A DNA stretch of 16,014 nucleotides from Candidatus Pacearchaeota archaeon (GTDB taxonomy: Archaea; Nanoarchaeota; Nanoarchaeia; Pacearchaeales; GW2011-AR1): contig NZER01000407.1 in NCBI GenBank assembly GCA_002690445.1, positions 1 to 16,014 on the forward strand. Reading direction: 5' to 3'. This document shows positions 7,098 to 14,111 of this stretch, piece by piece (the stretch's first letter is position 1; every line of letters begins with the position of its first letter). Made by a program: the position numbers and the translations under genes. The notes below the pieces were generated by a model that made no database searches, was not told the DNA's origin, and was given only the letters and a program-made list of their open reading frames with translations.

Positions 7098-7738
7098 ATC
7101 CAAGACTCCGGGGGCGGACCTAGAATAGATTTTGTGAAACCAGACAGCGAGCGCGTACGCTCGGCAAAGTCGTGATGTGTATCTATGAAGGGTTTCCAGG
7201 CGCCTTGGACGTGCCGGAGTCCGTGATTTCCTTTTGAATCGTGCGGGTCGAAGAATCTCCCCGTGTCATTGGTGGGGCAACCCGCGAGAATCACGCGATC
7301 ATATCCCATGAGTATTCCTATGGAAGCGGCGAACAGGCCCGAGAGCCCGCCCGTATTCTCCATCCCCTCCCAAACGTAATCTATCCCCGTGTCGTCTTTG
7401 TAGGAGTGAAGCAGAGTCTTGGGCGGCGGGAGTGAATGGTCCCGCCTAACCCGGTTCCAATGGATCAAGAAATTTGGATGCAGAGAAGTCCAATGGGTCA
7501 AGCTGCATTCGAGGTACATACCAATGTCATTTACGGCCATCACTCGACCCTTTGGATTTTCGGACCATTCCATGAGGGACCGGGAAATCGTCCGTCCCTC
7601 CGGCGGCCGGAGGAAGGCGGCGAGATCATCAAAGACGCACCGCCCGCCCCCGACCACCAAGAGCGTATTCCCTTCCCAATTCCCGAGGAGGGGAGGCGGC
7701 GATCCGCCCCCCTGAAATCCCCGGTATTCCCAAGGCAT
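7094..7738 (-). CDS. Predicted nucleotide-sugar-binding-fold protein (MptE/GT42-like)
   Basis: A 214-residue protein. Residues 25-38 (TLLVVGGGRCVFDDL) form a Rossmann-type beta-Gly-rich loop, residues 66-74 read VMAVNDIGM, and residues 131-154 contain LSGLFAASIGILMGYDRVIL followed by AGCP. This alternation (Gly-rich loop, N-D, a 'WTSLHP' segment, then Ser-Gly plus a helix ending GYxxVxLxG) resembles DUF115/MptE-like proteins and GT42 sialyltransferases, in which the same elements bind a nucleotide-linked donor. The C-terminal region (RFFDPHD) has acidic and His residues suitable for metal or acceptor binding. The start is ATG 7736-7738, 3 bases past the decoration gene, with a poor ribosome site. 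Its activity is unproven; a sugar-related role is supported by the neighbouring glycosyltransferase and acyltransferase. Confidence 0.5.
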   Translation of the reverse strand: MPWEYRGFQGGGSPPPLLGNWEGNTLLVVGGGRCVFDDLAAFLRPPEGRTISRSLMEWSENPKGRVMAVNDIGMYLECSLTHWTSLHPNFLIHWNRVRRDHSLPPPKTLLHSYKDDTGIDYVWEGMENTGGLSGLFAASIGILMGYDRVILAGCPTNDTGRFFDPHDSKGNHGLRHVQGAWKPFIDTHHDFAERTRSLSGFTKSILGPPPESWI

Positions 7739-7741
7739 AAA

Positions 7742-8173
7742 TTAGCCGCCCCGGGGGACGTACATGATCCCCAGGTTGATGGTTCCGTTGGCCGTGGCGC
7801 CCAGGATCTTTGCATCCAAGGTGTCGGCCGCCGTGTATTGATAACCGATGCTGGCGATGGCACCGCCTGTGATTGTCATTCGGCTAATGCCAACGGTGTT
7901 GCCGTCGTGGCCGTCGATGAAACGGTCCACATCGCCTCCGTCTCCCACGTCGATTGTGACGGGGGAGCCTAGATCGTCCGTGGAGAGAGCAGCGTCAACA
8001 ACCACGTCTCCGATGTTCATGGAGAAAAACTGAATCACCTCGTTTGCCGCGAGGCTTGCAGCTTCGTACTCATCCATTTTGTAATGGACATTCCCGCCCC
8101 AAAATTCGATGGGGTTCATAACGTGCGGCGCCGAAAGTTCCTTGGCGTAGCGCGTTCCGTTGACGGTTCCCAT
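7742..8173 (-). CDS. Probable head decoration / capsid-associated protein
   Basis: A 143-residue protein directly downstream of the major capsid gene, starting at ATG 8173 with GGAGG seven bases before it. It is beta-rich with low charge density; the segment VTIDVGDGGDVDRFIDGHDG (about 71-90) followed by YQYTAADTLDAKILG is a pattern I recall from small structural proteins next to capsid genes in podoviruses. Size, position and beta character fit a capsid-stabilising decoration or head-fibre protein. No transmembrane segment or enzyme motif is present. The alternative is a tail or neck component; experimental virion data would settle it. Confidence 0.5.
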   Translation of the reverse strand: MGTVNGTRYAKELSAPHVMNPIEFWGGNVHYKMDEYEAASLAANEVIQFFSMNIGDVVVDAALSTDDLGSPVTIDVGDGGDVDRFIDGHDGNTVGISRMTITGGAIASIGYQYTAADTLDAKILGATANGTINLGIMYVPRGG

Positions 8174-8186
8174 TTGATGCCTCCAT

Positions 8187-8217
8187 ATTAAAGGTCCGTC
8201 TAAATTAAAGGTCCGTC
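8187..8217 (-). repeat. Two direct copies of a 14 bp unit upstream of the decoration gene
   Basis: On the minus strand GACGGACCTTTAAT occurs twice, separated by 3 bases (plus-strand 8187-8200 and 8204-8217). It lies in the 60-base gap between the capsid gene and the decoration gene, just upstream of its GGAGG site. It may be a recent slippage duplication or a paired binding or processing site. Confidence 0.75.
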
Positions 8218-8230
8218 AAAAATTGACCGG
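8213..8230 (-). other. Small hairpin between capsid and decoration genes
   Basis: The minus strand folds as GTCAA-TTT-TTGAC with two more C-G pairs after a one-base bulge. It begins 4 bases after the capsid stop codon. There is no long T-run after it, so it is more likely an mRNA stabilising or partial attenuating hairpin than a full terminator. Confidence 0.35.
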
Positions 8231-8233
8231 AAG

Positions 8234-9112
8234 TTAGTCAAGCACGTCCATTTCAACGACCATCGCATCTTCGATCCGAACAGCCCCGGCCATGAGCTTT
8301 GTTAGCACCTGAAGGCTGTTGGATTTGTCCGTGCGGATGGTCATTTCGGTTTTGATGTCGAACCCGAAAGCGAGTCCGACGCCACGGCGATGCCAAGCAT
8401 AGAACAGTGATCCGTCCGATCCGCTGTTATCCGGTAGGCGCTCGGAATGGAGCCACTTGAAGCCGTGGAAGGTGTCGATGTCGGCGCTCATCAGGAGGCG
8501 AACTGAGTTATAGTCCGCGCTGGTCGCCGTGCTATCTCCCAGGATGTCCTCAAGTCCGAGAGCATCATACGCAATCCAGCGGTCCCCCTTGGGAACCTCT
8601 GCGCCGTCCAGGATGCGCGTTGCCGCTCGGAGCTTCGCCAACGTAAGGCCAGTGGAAGCCGCAGCCACCTTCTGCGCCGAAGGCAGGGCTACGGTAGTAG
8701 CGGTTTCCGCCGACTCTGTTGCTGTCACCGCCGTTGCGTTTCCATTCATGGCGGTGACTACGAAATCGTCCAGTTGGCGGGCGCCAGCATAGACGAAAGC
8801 CTGTGCGTAGGCGCTGTCCGGGTCGATGAGGATACGAACTTCGTCCTCATCGTCAATCAGGTCGCCTACCTCGTAAGGATCGAGAAAAACCCGGCGCCGG
8901 GTGTGGGGCGTATCGACAAGATGCGTGTCTTGGTGTCTTGAGGTTCGTTTCTGCATTGAAACGGTGCCGATGCGCTCGAAGGTTGTTGAGGTCCCCTTGA
9001 CGCCATCCTTGACTCGTACCGCGCTCCGCAGCCTTGCCGTTTCCTGTTGCGAGAGGTGCTGAAAGTTCGCGTCGTACTGATGTACAAACGCATTGGTTAC
9101 TTGAGTGGACAC
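8234..9112 (-). CDS. Major capsid protein
   Basis: A 292-residue protein beginning at a GTG (9110-9112) with AGGGGGA upstream; an in-frame TAG two codons before it fixes this start. The N-terminus STQVTNAFVHQYDANFQHLSQQ matches the usual opening of a podovirus capsid family in which residues FVxxYxxNxxxLxQQ are typical. The rest is HK97-type in character, with a mid-domain loop region VFLDPYEVGDLIDDEDEVR (about 75-93) and helices around AYAQAFVYAGARQLDDFVV. It follows the scaffold gene and precedes the decoration gene, as expected. It is slightly shorter than the T7 protein (345) and shows no sign of a frameshifted minor form at its 3' end. Many copies assemble the head shell. Confidence 0.88.
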   Translation of the reverse strand: MSTQVTNAFVHQYDANFQHLSQQETARLRSAVRVKDGVKGTSTTFERIGTVSMQKRTSRHQDTHLVDTPHTRRRVFLDPYEVGDLIDDEDEVRILIDPDSAYAQAFVYAGARQLDDFVVTAMNGNATAVTATESAETATTVALPSAQKVAAASTGLTLAKLRAATRILDGAEVPKGDRWIAYDALGLEDILGDSTATSADYNSVRLLMSADIDTFHGFKWLHSERLPDNSGSDGSLFYAWHRRGVGLAFGFDIKTEMTIRTDKSNSLQVLTKLMAGAVRIEDAMVVEMDVLD

Positions 9113-9311
9113 AGACTAATCCCCCTGTCCTTTAGAGGCTTCCGCCCCTTGTTCTGGATTCAGAGGGTAGTCCGCTACGTTGCGGGCCCTTCCTTGGCTT
9201 CACGCTGCCCGGCGCCGCGTCTTTCCGCGATGTCCAGGGCGGGCCCCCTCCCGGGGGTATTCCGCCAAATCAGAAAGGTCCGGGTCCCAAGAGGGATATT
9301 CCGGGGTCGGC
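9113..9311 (-). other. Unassigned 199-base gap between scaffold and capsid genes
   Basis: No clear gene fits here, although it is unusually long for this operon. It is GC-rich with homopolymer blocks and can form a CCCCC-GGGA-GGGGG hairpin (minus strand, near 9243-9256) without a T-run. One frame offset by +1 from the scaffold is open in two patches (PTPEYPSWDPDLSDLAEYP and ARNVADYPLNPEQGAEASKG), separated by one TGA, the second ending at TAG just before the capsid start. A third patch in another frame reads LDIAERRGAGQREAKEG. These could be a broken extension of the scaffold or chance open frames in GC-rich DNA. Confidence 0.4.
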
Positions 9312-10127
9312 CTATTCCCTCGATGTTACGACTGAGAGGCCCGGCAAGGCCGATTCGGTGCCGTAAACCTCCTCGTTCATTCGTCTGGTCTTTTCCACGG
9401 CCTCTTTGTGGCCGGGGTTATGAACGTCCCAATAGGCGTGTTTCGGGTCTGCGTATATTTTCGCCAATTCCTCACGCCTCGGATCGCCACCCCCTTCCTT
9501 ATTGTCGCCGTGGCTGGAATCCTCTCCCATATTAAGGCCAACCTTGTGCATAAGCCGAAACAGGCTCCCGTGACCGTCGAGCCCCGTAACTTCCAGGAAG
9601 TCCCGCGTCTCCGGGGCAAGATCATTGAGGGCACGATTCGCAACCTCAAGATTTTTCTCGAAGTTAGATCCCCACTCCTCCTTGAGCCCGTCCATTGATT
9701 TAGTGCGAATCTCGTTGAAATTCTGCATCGTGGTCTTGAGGTGTTCGTCCTCAAACGCCGCCACCGCTTCAACTTGCGCTTGAGAAAGGCCCGCCTTGTG
9801 GGCCATGCCACGGAAGGCGTCTATCGCAGCATCATCGGCCTTCACTTCTTCGGAGAAAGTTATCTTGTAGTCCTCGGGTTTCTCGGGGCGTATCTTCGCG
9901 TAGAACTTGTCCCACTCCTCGGCGGGCGCCTCGGGTGTCGGGAGGCGCACGGACCCGCCTACCATCTTTTTCGTTTCGACGTAGGACTTGGCGAGATCGC
10001 CCACATCCTTGAACCCGCTAAGGGAAGGATCGGCCCTCAAGTCGTCGGGTAAAGTGCCAAGGAACCCCGTTTCACCTTCTCCGTCGATTGCGCCTTGTCC
10101 CTCTCCTATGTTTCCGTTCTCATTCAT
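9312..10127 (-). CDS. Capsid assembly scaffolding protein
   Basis: A 271-residue acidic, helical protein directly upstream of the major capsid gene. Its N-terminal half has the familiar scaffold pattern: a Gly/Glu-rich start, LPDDLRADPSLSGFKDVGDL (about 28-47), then LAKSYVETKKMVGG, a short linker with W and Y (EEWDKFYAKIRPEKPEDY), and helices with Gln/Glu. It guides coat assembly and is lost or degraded on maturation. The ATG at 10127 follows AAGGGG. The C-terminal part (RREELAKIYADPKHAYWDVH) is basic/aromatic, as expected for coat binding. The end may be shorter than in some relatives, see the note on the following gap. Confidence 0.85.
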   Translation of the reverse strand: MNENGNIGEGQGAIDGEGETGFLGTLPDDLRADPSLSGFKDVGDLAKSYVETKKMVGGSVRLPTPEAPAEEWDKFYAKIRPEKPEDYKITFSEEVKADDAAIDAFRGMAHKAGLSQAQVEAVAAFEDEHLKTTMQNFNEIRTKSMDGLKEEWGSNFEKNLEVANRALNDLAPETRDFLEVTGLDGHGSLFRLMHKVGLNMGEDSSHGDNKEGGGDPRREELAKIYADPKHAYWDVHNPGHKEAVEKTRRMNEEVYGTESALPGLSVVTSRE

Positions 10128-10142
10128 GCCTACCCCTTTGGG

Positions 10143-10445
10143 CTAATCCGAGAAGGAAGAATCCGACTCGGGGCCTGGTTCTTCGGGCGTGTCCATCGGT
10201 TGCAAGGGAGTCTCCACTTTCGGTGTCTCGTATTTATCCGGATGCTCGGCCATATCCATGAGTTTCCGGATGGTAAGTAGGACGTTGCGCTGCCCCTCTC
10301 TGAAAACAGTATGGTTCGGGTCGCCTCGCGTGTAGCTGAGTCGGGCCCCATAGGACGCCTCTATATCTTCAAGTACCCGGGCCCCCGAATCGGTGGTGAA
10401 TGTTCTTAGGTAGTCCCGGGCCGTGTCAAGCGTCTCTTGATCCAT
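10143..10445 (-). CDS. Bbp19-like phage structural protein
   Basis: A 100-residue protein beginning at ATG 10445 immediately after the portal stop (TAA then ATG, no gap). Residues 20-60 carry the signature of the Bbp19 family: a helix SGARVLEDIEASYGARLSY, then GDPNHTVFREGQRNVLLTI, in which the G-D-P, F-R-E-G-Q-R and aliphatic residues are characteristic. The C-terminal third is acidic and Pro-rich, probably disordered. In podoviruses this small gene lies between portal and scaffold and its product's role is not established; it is thought to be an assembly or structural component. The family assignment is from motif and place and is fairly strong. Confidence 0.75.
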   Translation of the reverse strand: MDQETLDTARDYLRTFTTDSGARVLEDIEASYGARLSYTRGDPNHTVFREGQRNVLLTIRKLMDMAEHPDKYETPKVETPLQPMDTPEEPGPESDSSFSD

Positions 10446-12119
10446 TTATGCCGCCACTCCCCGTCCCTCCAGAAGTTCGAGCGCCGGGGCGCCCGCACCC
10501 GCAGCCTTTAGTCCTTCCTGGATGTTATCAATGCTCTGCTGCTGTTGTTGGGCTTCGGCGCGGACCCGCCTTATGAGTTCTACCGTCTTGGGGTCCCGTA
10601 AATATGTCATTGGGAGGCCAAGGTCAATGGCGGTTTCACGGACAGCTTCATCCCAATCAACTATGTCGTTCACGTCCGGTGCGAGCGGGGACGCGAGCCC
10701 GATAAGCTCTACGACCCTTTGAAGGGCCGGGACGTTCTGGCTCCGCTGTGCCCTGGCAAGGGGGCCCTCGTATTGCACATCAATCTGAGCTTCCCCGGCG
10801 AGATGCGCCTCAATGACTTCGGGCGGTGGCGGTGGCAGAGCCCCCGCACGGAGCATGATCCCGAATTCCCGATCAACCATAGGATCAAGAAGTTCACTTT
10901 CAAGGCGTCCGTATCCCGGACCAATGATGCGCTGCTGTTCTTGAATTCGCTCCAATACCTCTGTCGCCGTCAGGGGTTGGACGCCTGAGCGTTGGATTAA
11001 GAGGTTTACGAAGAATTGATTTCGGATGGAAGTTTTCAGGTCCTCTTTCTGTATGGTCGAAAGATCCAAGCGCGGGTTGACTTTGAAGGTCCCGATATCT
11101 TGGTCAACACTGTCCCGGACGATGGTGGATTTTCCGGGGACGAAAGATATATTCCCGATTACGCCCTCGCTCTTGACGATGATGGGCGGGACGATGGAAA
11201 TTTCAAGCCCCATGAGTTCCAGTTCGACCAAGCGGTTAAGGGTTTTGGCGTCGGGCAAGGCAACGTGGCCCCGGCCACGTCCGAATGCCTCTCCCACGGT
11301 TTGCTCCCAACGTGGAACCATGACAGGAAACTCCTCAAAACCTCCCTCTGCGATGATCTTTTGGCCCTGTCCATCTTTGGCGAGGACAACGCTGGAGACG
11401 GGCTTGTTCTGGCTGTCTCTGCGTTCTGAATCAAACTCCTCTCGCGGATGTATGGAGTGCAGAAAGGCGAAGGACTTATCGCCTTGGTTGTCGGTGATGG
11501 CCTTCTTCATATCCTCGGTCAGATTTTTCGCGTCCCACTTTTGGGCGGCGGCACGGGCGGTCATACCAAACTCCCGCTGAAATACATCCACGAGCCCATC
11601 CTTGTTTTCGTCTATGACATAGGTGCCGATAGGGTAGGCTCGATAAGAGAGTCCGCCGAATCCTCCACGGCGCGGGATGGGAATCTCCTCTGCGAAAACG
11701 GCTGTCGTTCCGAAAGTGACAAGTTCGTGTTCCGCCGAGAACATTTGCGGATAGAAATTGCTTTGGCGGCGGGCGAGCATCATCCGGCGCGTTGACTCCT
11801 CTAACCACTCGCCTACGGATTGAATGCGGTTCAGGCTATCGTCTCGCATTTTGAGGGAATGCCACTGGATCGCCGGGTTCGTGGTTCCGGACCATAGGAA
11901 ACCAGCCAACATAATAGACGCCTCGATTCCGGTGGAATCGAAAAGGCCCTCGGTTTGACTCTCTCCCGGCGTGACGGTGCGCCCGACGGTGCGCCCGATG
12001 TGGCTACTTCTGTGAGGCATAAAGAATTTGGCGATGCTTCTCCATCTCGATTCCCACACGCCCCGGGCCAAGACTCGACGCTTGTATTGTGTGACGATCC
12101 GTTCGGCGTTTTCAGCCAT
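10446..12119 (-). CDS. Portal protein (head-to-tail connector)
   Basis: A 557-residue protein, the size of podovirus portals (T7 gp8 is 536). The beginning (RIVTQYKRRVLARGVWESRW) followed by PHRSSHIGR and GLFDSTGIEASIMLAGFLWS is typical of the head-tail connector family. Later segments such as GRGHVALPDAKTLNRLVELE, NPRLDLSTIQ and TATEVLERIQEQ are also usual portal landmarks, the last being the crown or clip region. The C-terminus has a Gln run (QQQQQ). It forms the dodecameric ring through which DNA is packaged and released. The ATG at 12119 overlaps the upstream gene by 8 bases and has a GGGAGAAGAAGG site. Residues near 42-49 show a recent tandem duplication (GRTVGRTV). Confidence 0.92.
   Translation of the reverse strand: MAENAERIVTQYKRRVLARGVWESRWRSIAKFFMPHRSSHIGRTVGRTVTPGESQTEGLFDSTGIEASIMLAGFLWSGTTNPAIQWHSLKMRDDSLNRIQSVGEWLEESTRRMMLARRQSNFYPQMFSAEHELVTFGTTAVFAEEIPIPRRGGFGGLSYRAYPIGTYVIDENKDGLVDVFQREFGMTARAAAQKWDAKNLTEDMKKAITDNQGDKSFAFLHSIHPREEFDSERRDSQNKPVSSVVLAKDGQGQKIIAEGGFEEFPVMVPRWEQTVGEAFGRGRGHVALPDAKTLNRLVELELMGLEISIVPPIIVKSEGVIGNISFVPGKSTIVRDSVDQDIGTFKVNPRLDLSTIQKEDLKTSIRNQFFVNLLIQRSGVQPLTATEVLERIQEQQRIIGPGYGRLESELLDPMVDREFGIMLRAGALPPPPPEVIEAHLAGEAQIDVQYEGPLARAQRSQNVPALQRVVELIGLASPLAPDVNDIVDWDEAVRETAIDLGLPMTYLRDPKTVELIRRVRAEAQQQQQSIDNIQEGLKAAGAGAPALELLEGRGVAA
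11973..11996. repeat. Exact 12 bp tandem duplication inside the portal gene
   Basis: GACGGTGCGCCC is repeated back-to-back at 11973-11984 and 11985-11996. On the coding strand it encodes two copies of Gly-Arg-Thr-Val. The exact identity at every base suggests a recent slippage event. Confidence 0.85.
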
Positions 12120-12294
12120 CGCCTTCTTCTCCCGGCGGCATACTCTCCGCGTATGATTTCCATATAGAGGGGCGAACGGTGATGCGGCTGTCCTGGGTCT
12201 GGATCATCAAGGTACCCTTTTCGTCCACTTTCGCGGACTGCCCCTCAAATGCCTCTGAGTGGCCGTTTCGGTAATTCACAAGGTAGAGAGGCAT
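12112..12294 (-). CDS. Hypothetical protein, 60 residues
   Basis: Not recognised. It starts at ATG 12294 behind GGGAGAG and overlaps the stop of the upstream gene by one base (TAATG), and its own end overlaps the portal start by 8 bases. The short sequence MPLYLVNYRNGHSEAFEGQS followed by VDEKGTLMIQTQDSRITVRP has alternating hydrophobic strands, suggesting a small beta-barrel. The tight coupling to both neighbours supports it being a real gene. The end is acidic and flexible (PPGEEGDG). No function can be assigned. Confidence 0.7.
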   Translation of the reverse strand: MPLYLVNYRNGHSEAFEGQSAKVDEKGTLMIQTQDSRITVRPSIWKSYAESMPPGEEGDG

Positions 12295-12668
12295 TACTCT
12301 CCCAAGAGTCTTTTGCGGGAAATCGGGGCTCCCGAACCAAGGCCAAGGGGCGACGTGAAGATCGGAAGGTTGGCGGTCCCGAATTGGGCGATACGGCGCT
12401 TCCGTACCTCCTCCTCCTTCGCTGCCTCTGCTGATAGCTTGGACGTATCTGCCGCCGCTGCTGTCGCTGCTTGTCTTTGGCCTGTTATGACGTTTTCGAT
12501 ATCCTCTTGCTCCGCTTTCTGCCTTTCGCTTACCCTCTCTCCCTTCGATTGCTCTGAGGCGAGGTAGAGGCCAGCGTAGGCTCCGATGGGGCCAGCGATT
12601 GCCGCCCCTATTGCCGTCATGGCAATAGTCCTAAAGGGGTTGCGGGCGATCCTCCTTAAAAATCCCAT
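12294..12668 (-). CDS. Small protein with N-terminal glycine-zipper helix, between terminase and portal
   Basis: A 124-residue protein starting at ATG 12668 with TAGGAG upstream that includes the terminase stop codon. Residues 15-38 (IAMTAIGAAIAGPIGAYAGL) are a Gly/Ala-rich hydrophobic stretch of the glycine-zipper type, possibly membrane-inserting. A highly charged Ala/Glu helix follows. The C-terminus (RRIAQFGTANLPIFTSPLGL then ISRKRLLGE) resembles a conserved ending (G-x3-I-hydrophobic-T-S-x-L-G, LLG at the end) that I recall in small proteins placed between terminase and portal genes of podoviruses. Its function is unknown; a virion-associated role is likely from location. Confidence 0.65.
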   Translation of the reverse strand: MGFLRRIARNPFRTIAMTAIGAAIAGPIGAYAGLYLASEQSKGERVSERQKAEQEDIENVITGQRQAATAAAADTSKLSAEAAKEEEVRKRRIAQFGTANLPIFTSPLGLGSGAPISRKRLLGE

Positions 12669-12677
12669 CGCTTACTC

Positions 12678-14111
12678 CTATCCAAAAGAACCATCTCCCC
12701 ATGAGTTCCCGCCTTCGCGGGGCTCGCCAGTGTACGGGTCCCACGAGGAAATCACTTTCATTTCCTCCATATCTTCAAGGCGCCCCGTTTTGCCGATATT
12801 CCCGCTCATGGCCCAATTCCGCAGAGCGTCCATCCAATGCGATGCCCAATCATGGACGGGCTCTTTTGAAAATTCCTGCAACTTAGAATCCCAACGCCAG
12901 CGGTACTCCTGCGCGGCCCTGATAAGTTGTTCGCATTTCTCGGCGTCGATAAACAGCCGCTTAAAATGCCGCCTCGTGACTTGGATGCCGTCAAAACGAT
13001 CATGCTTTCCAACGATATCCCAATGGATTCCGAGGCTCCGCATAACGCCCTTGGCGGTTCTGCTCCCCGCGCCCCTTCCCCGGTGTTCCGCGTCCCACGG
13101 GGCGAAGTGGCGGCCGTACCGGTATCCCCGGGAGTGCAAGACATTGGCGTAATGCTCTAGGTCCTTATTTTGTTCCGCATAGCAATCAATGATCCGTGTT
13201 TCGTCCGGAGTCTCCTGAACAAACAGAATAATAAAAAGACTCCCGAAACCGATATCACAATGGGTGTGGACCGGGAGATAGGGATCGTATTCCACGTTTT
13301 TTATCTGTCCGGCCTTCTTAATTCGCTCTGCAAATTCTCCGTAGATGGCACCCTGCATCGCCCCCTCGAAGGAACAATAATATTCCTGTTCCGCCAAGAA
13401 GGGGTCCATGCCCTCCTCGATTTCCCGCAGCACATCATCCCGATTGAAAGGACCCTGCGATCCCCAGGCCCGCCGCTCGGCCGCGGTGTCCTCGATGTTC
13501 AATGCCCGGCCCCACCATTCAGAAGCATCGCCTTCCTCGCGCATTCGCTTCTGGCAAACGTCCCAAATATCTTTCCCGTGATTCTTCCCGCGGGGCGTGA
13601 AAATAAAAACGGCCGTCCCCCCGTTATTCCGGAGAATCGGCCGCACGAGATCCCATGCCGTCTTTGCCCGCTGAGAGGTCGGGTACTCGGAGAAGTTGAT
13701 CCAAAGGACATTCGTGCCAACGAGGTTTTGATCGTATTTGTCGGCGCCGATTAGCTGGACGATGGAGCCGCTTGTAAGGGTGACGTTGAGATCGTTCTCG
13801 TTGATGGCGGGGCCGCCGAGCTTGTTCCGGGCGATGATATGGTCCGGGATGCGCTCGATGAAGGGGATTCCGGCGTCGTCCATGCCCTTCCAGACGATCT
13901 TCTTGGCGTGTTGAAGTTCCGGGAGAGCGTGAACGTAGGTTCCCCGGCGCATCATGGCGGCCTCAACCATTGTCTCGAAGGAGTCCAGATCCTTCCCGTT
14001 CCGCCGATGCTCCACCCGCACGATCCGCTTCTTGCCTTCAAATAGGACCTTCCGCCGGAATTCCCACTGGCGGGGCGTCGGCGCGAACCGATGGGGAAGG
14101 GTCGCGCTCAT
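12678..14111 (-). CDS. terL: Large terminase subunit (ATPase and nuclease)
   Basis: A 477-residue protein and the packaging motor that pumps and cuts DNA. Residues 33-43 (VEHRRNGKDLD) are the Walker A region of the 'HRRxGKD' type of this terminase family, with Asp after GK as usual for the group. Residues 134-143 (NVLWINFSEY) form the Walker B-like strand with Glu142 as candidate catalytic carboxylate. Residues 171-178 (FTPRGKNH) are the coupling motif. The RNase H-like nuclease is supported by Asp286 (HTHCDIGFG), Asp340 (PWDAEHR) and Asp428 (HWMDALR). The ATG at 14111 overlaps the upstream gene by ATGA and has a GGAGGAGA site. The assignment is secure. Confidence 0.93.
   Translation of the reverse strand: MSATLPHRFAPTPRQWEFRRKVLFEGKKRIVRVEHRRNGKDLDSFETMVEAAMMRRGTYVHALPELQHAKKIVWKGMDDAGIPFIERIPDHIIARNKLGGPAINENDLNVTLTSGSIVQLIGADKYDQNLVGTNVLWINFSEYPTSQRAKTAWDLVRPILRNNGGTAVFIFTPRGKNHGKDIWDVCQKRMREEGDASEWWGRALNIEDTAAERRAWGSQGPFNRDDVLREIEEGMDPFLAEQEYYCSFEGAMQGAIYGEFAERIKKAGQIKNVEYDPYLPVHTHCDIGFGSLFIILFVQETPDETRIIDCYAEQNKDLEHYANVLHSRGYRYGRHFAPWDAEHRGRGAGSRTAKGVMRSLGIHWDIVGKHDRFDGIQVTRRHFKRLFIDAEKCEQLIRAAQEYRWRWDSKLQEFSKEPVHDWASHWMDALRNWAMSGNIGKTGRLEDMEEMKVISSWDPYTGEPREGGNSWGDGSFG

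Noticed and set aside
12791..14111. Possible defective terminase because Asp replaces the Ser/Thr after the Walker A GK
   Set aside because: The HRRxGKD form is normal for this terminase family, and the other ATPase and nuclease residues are present.
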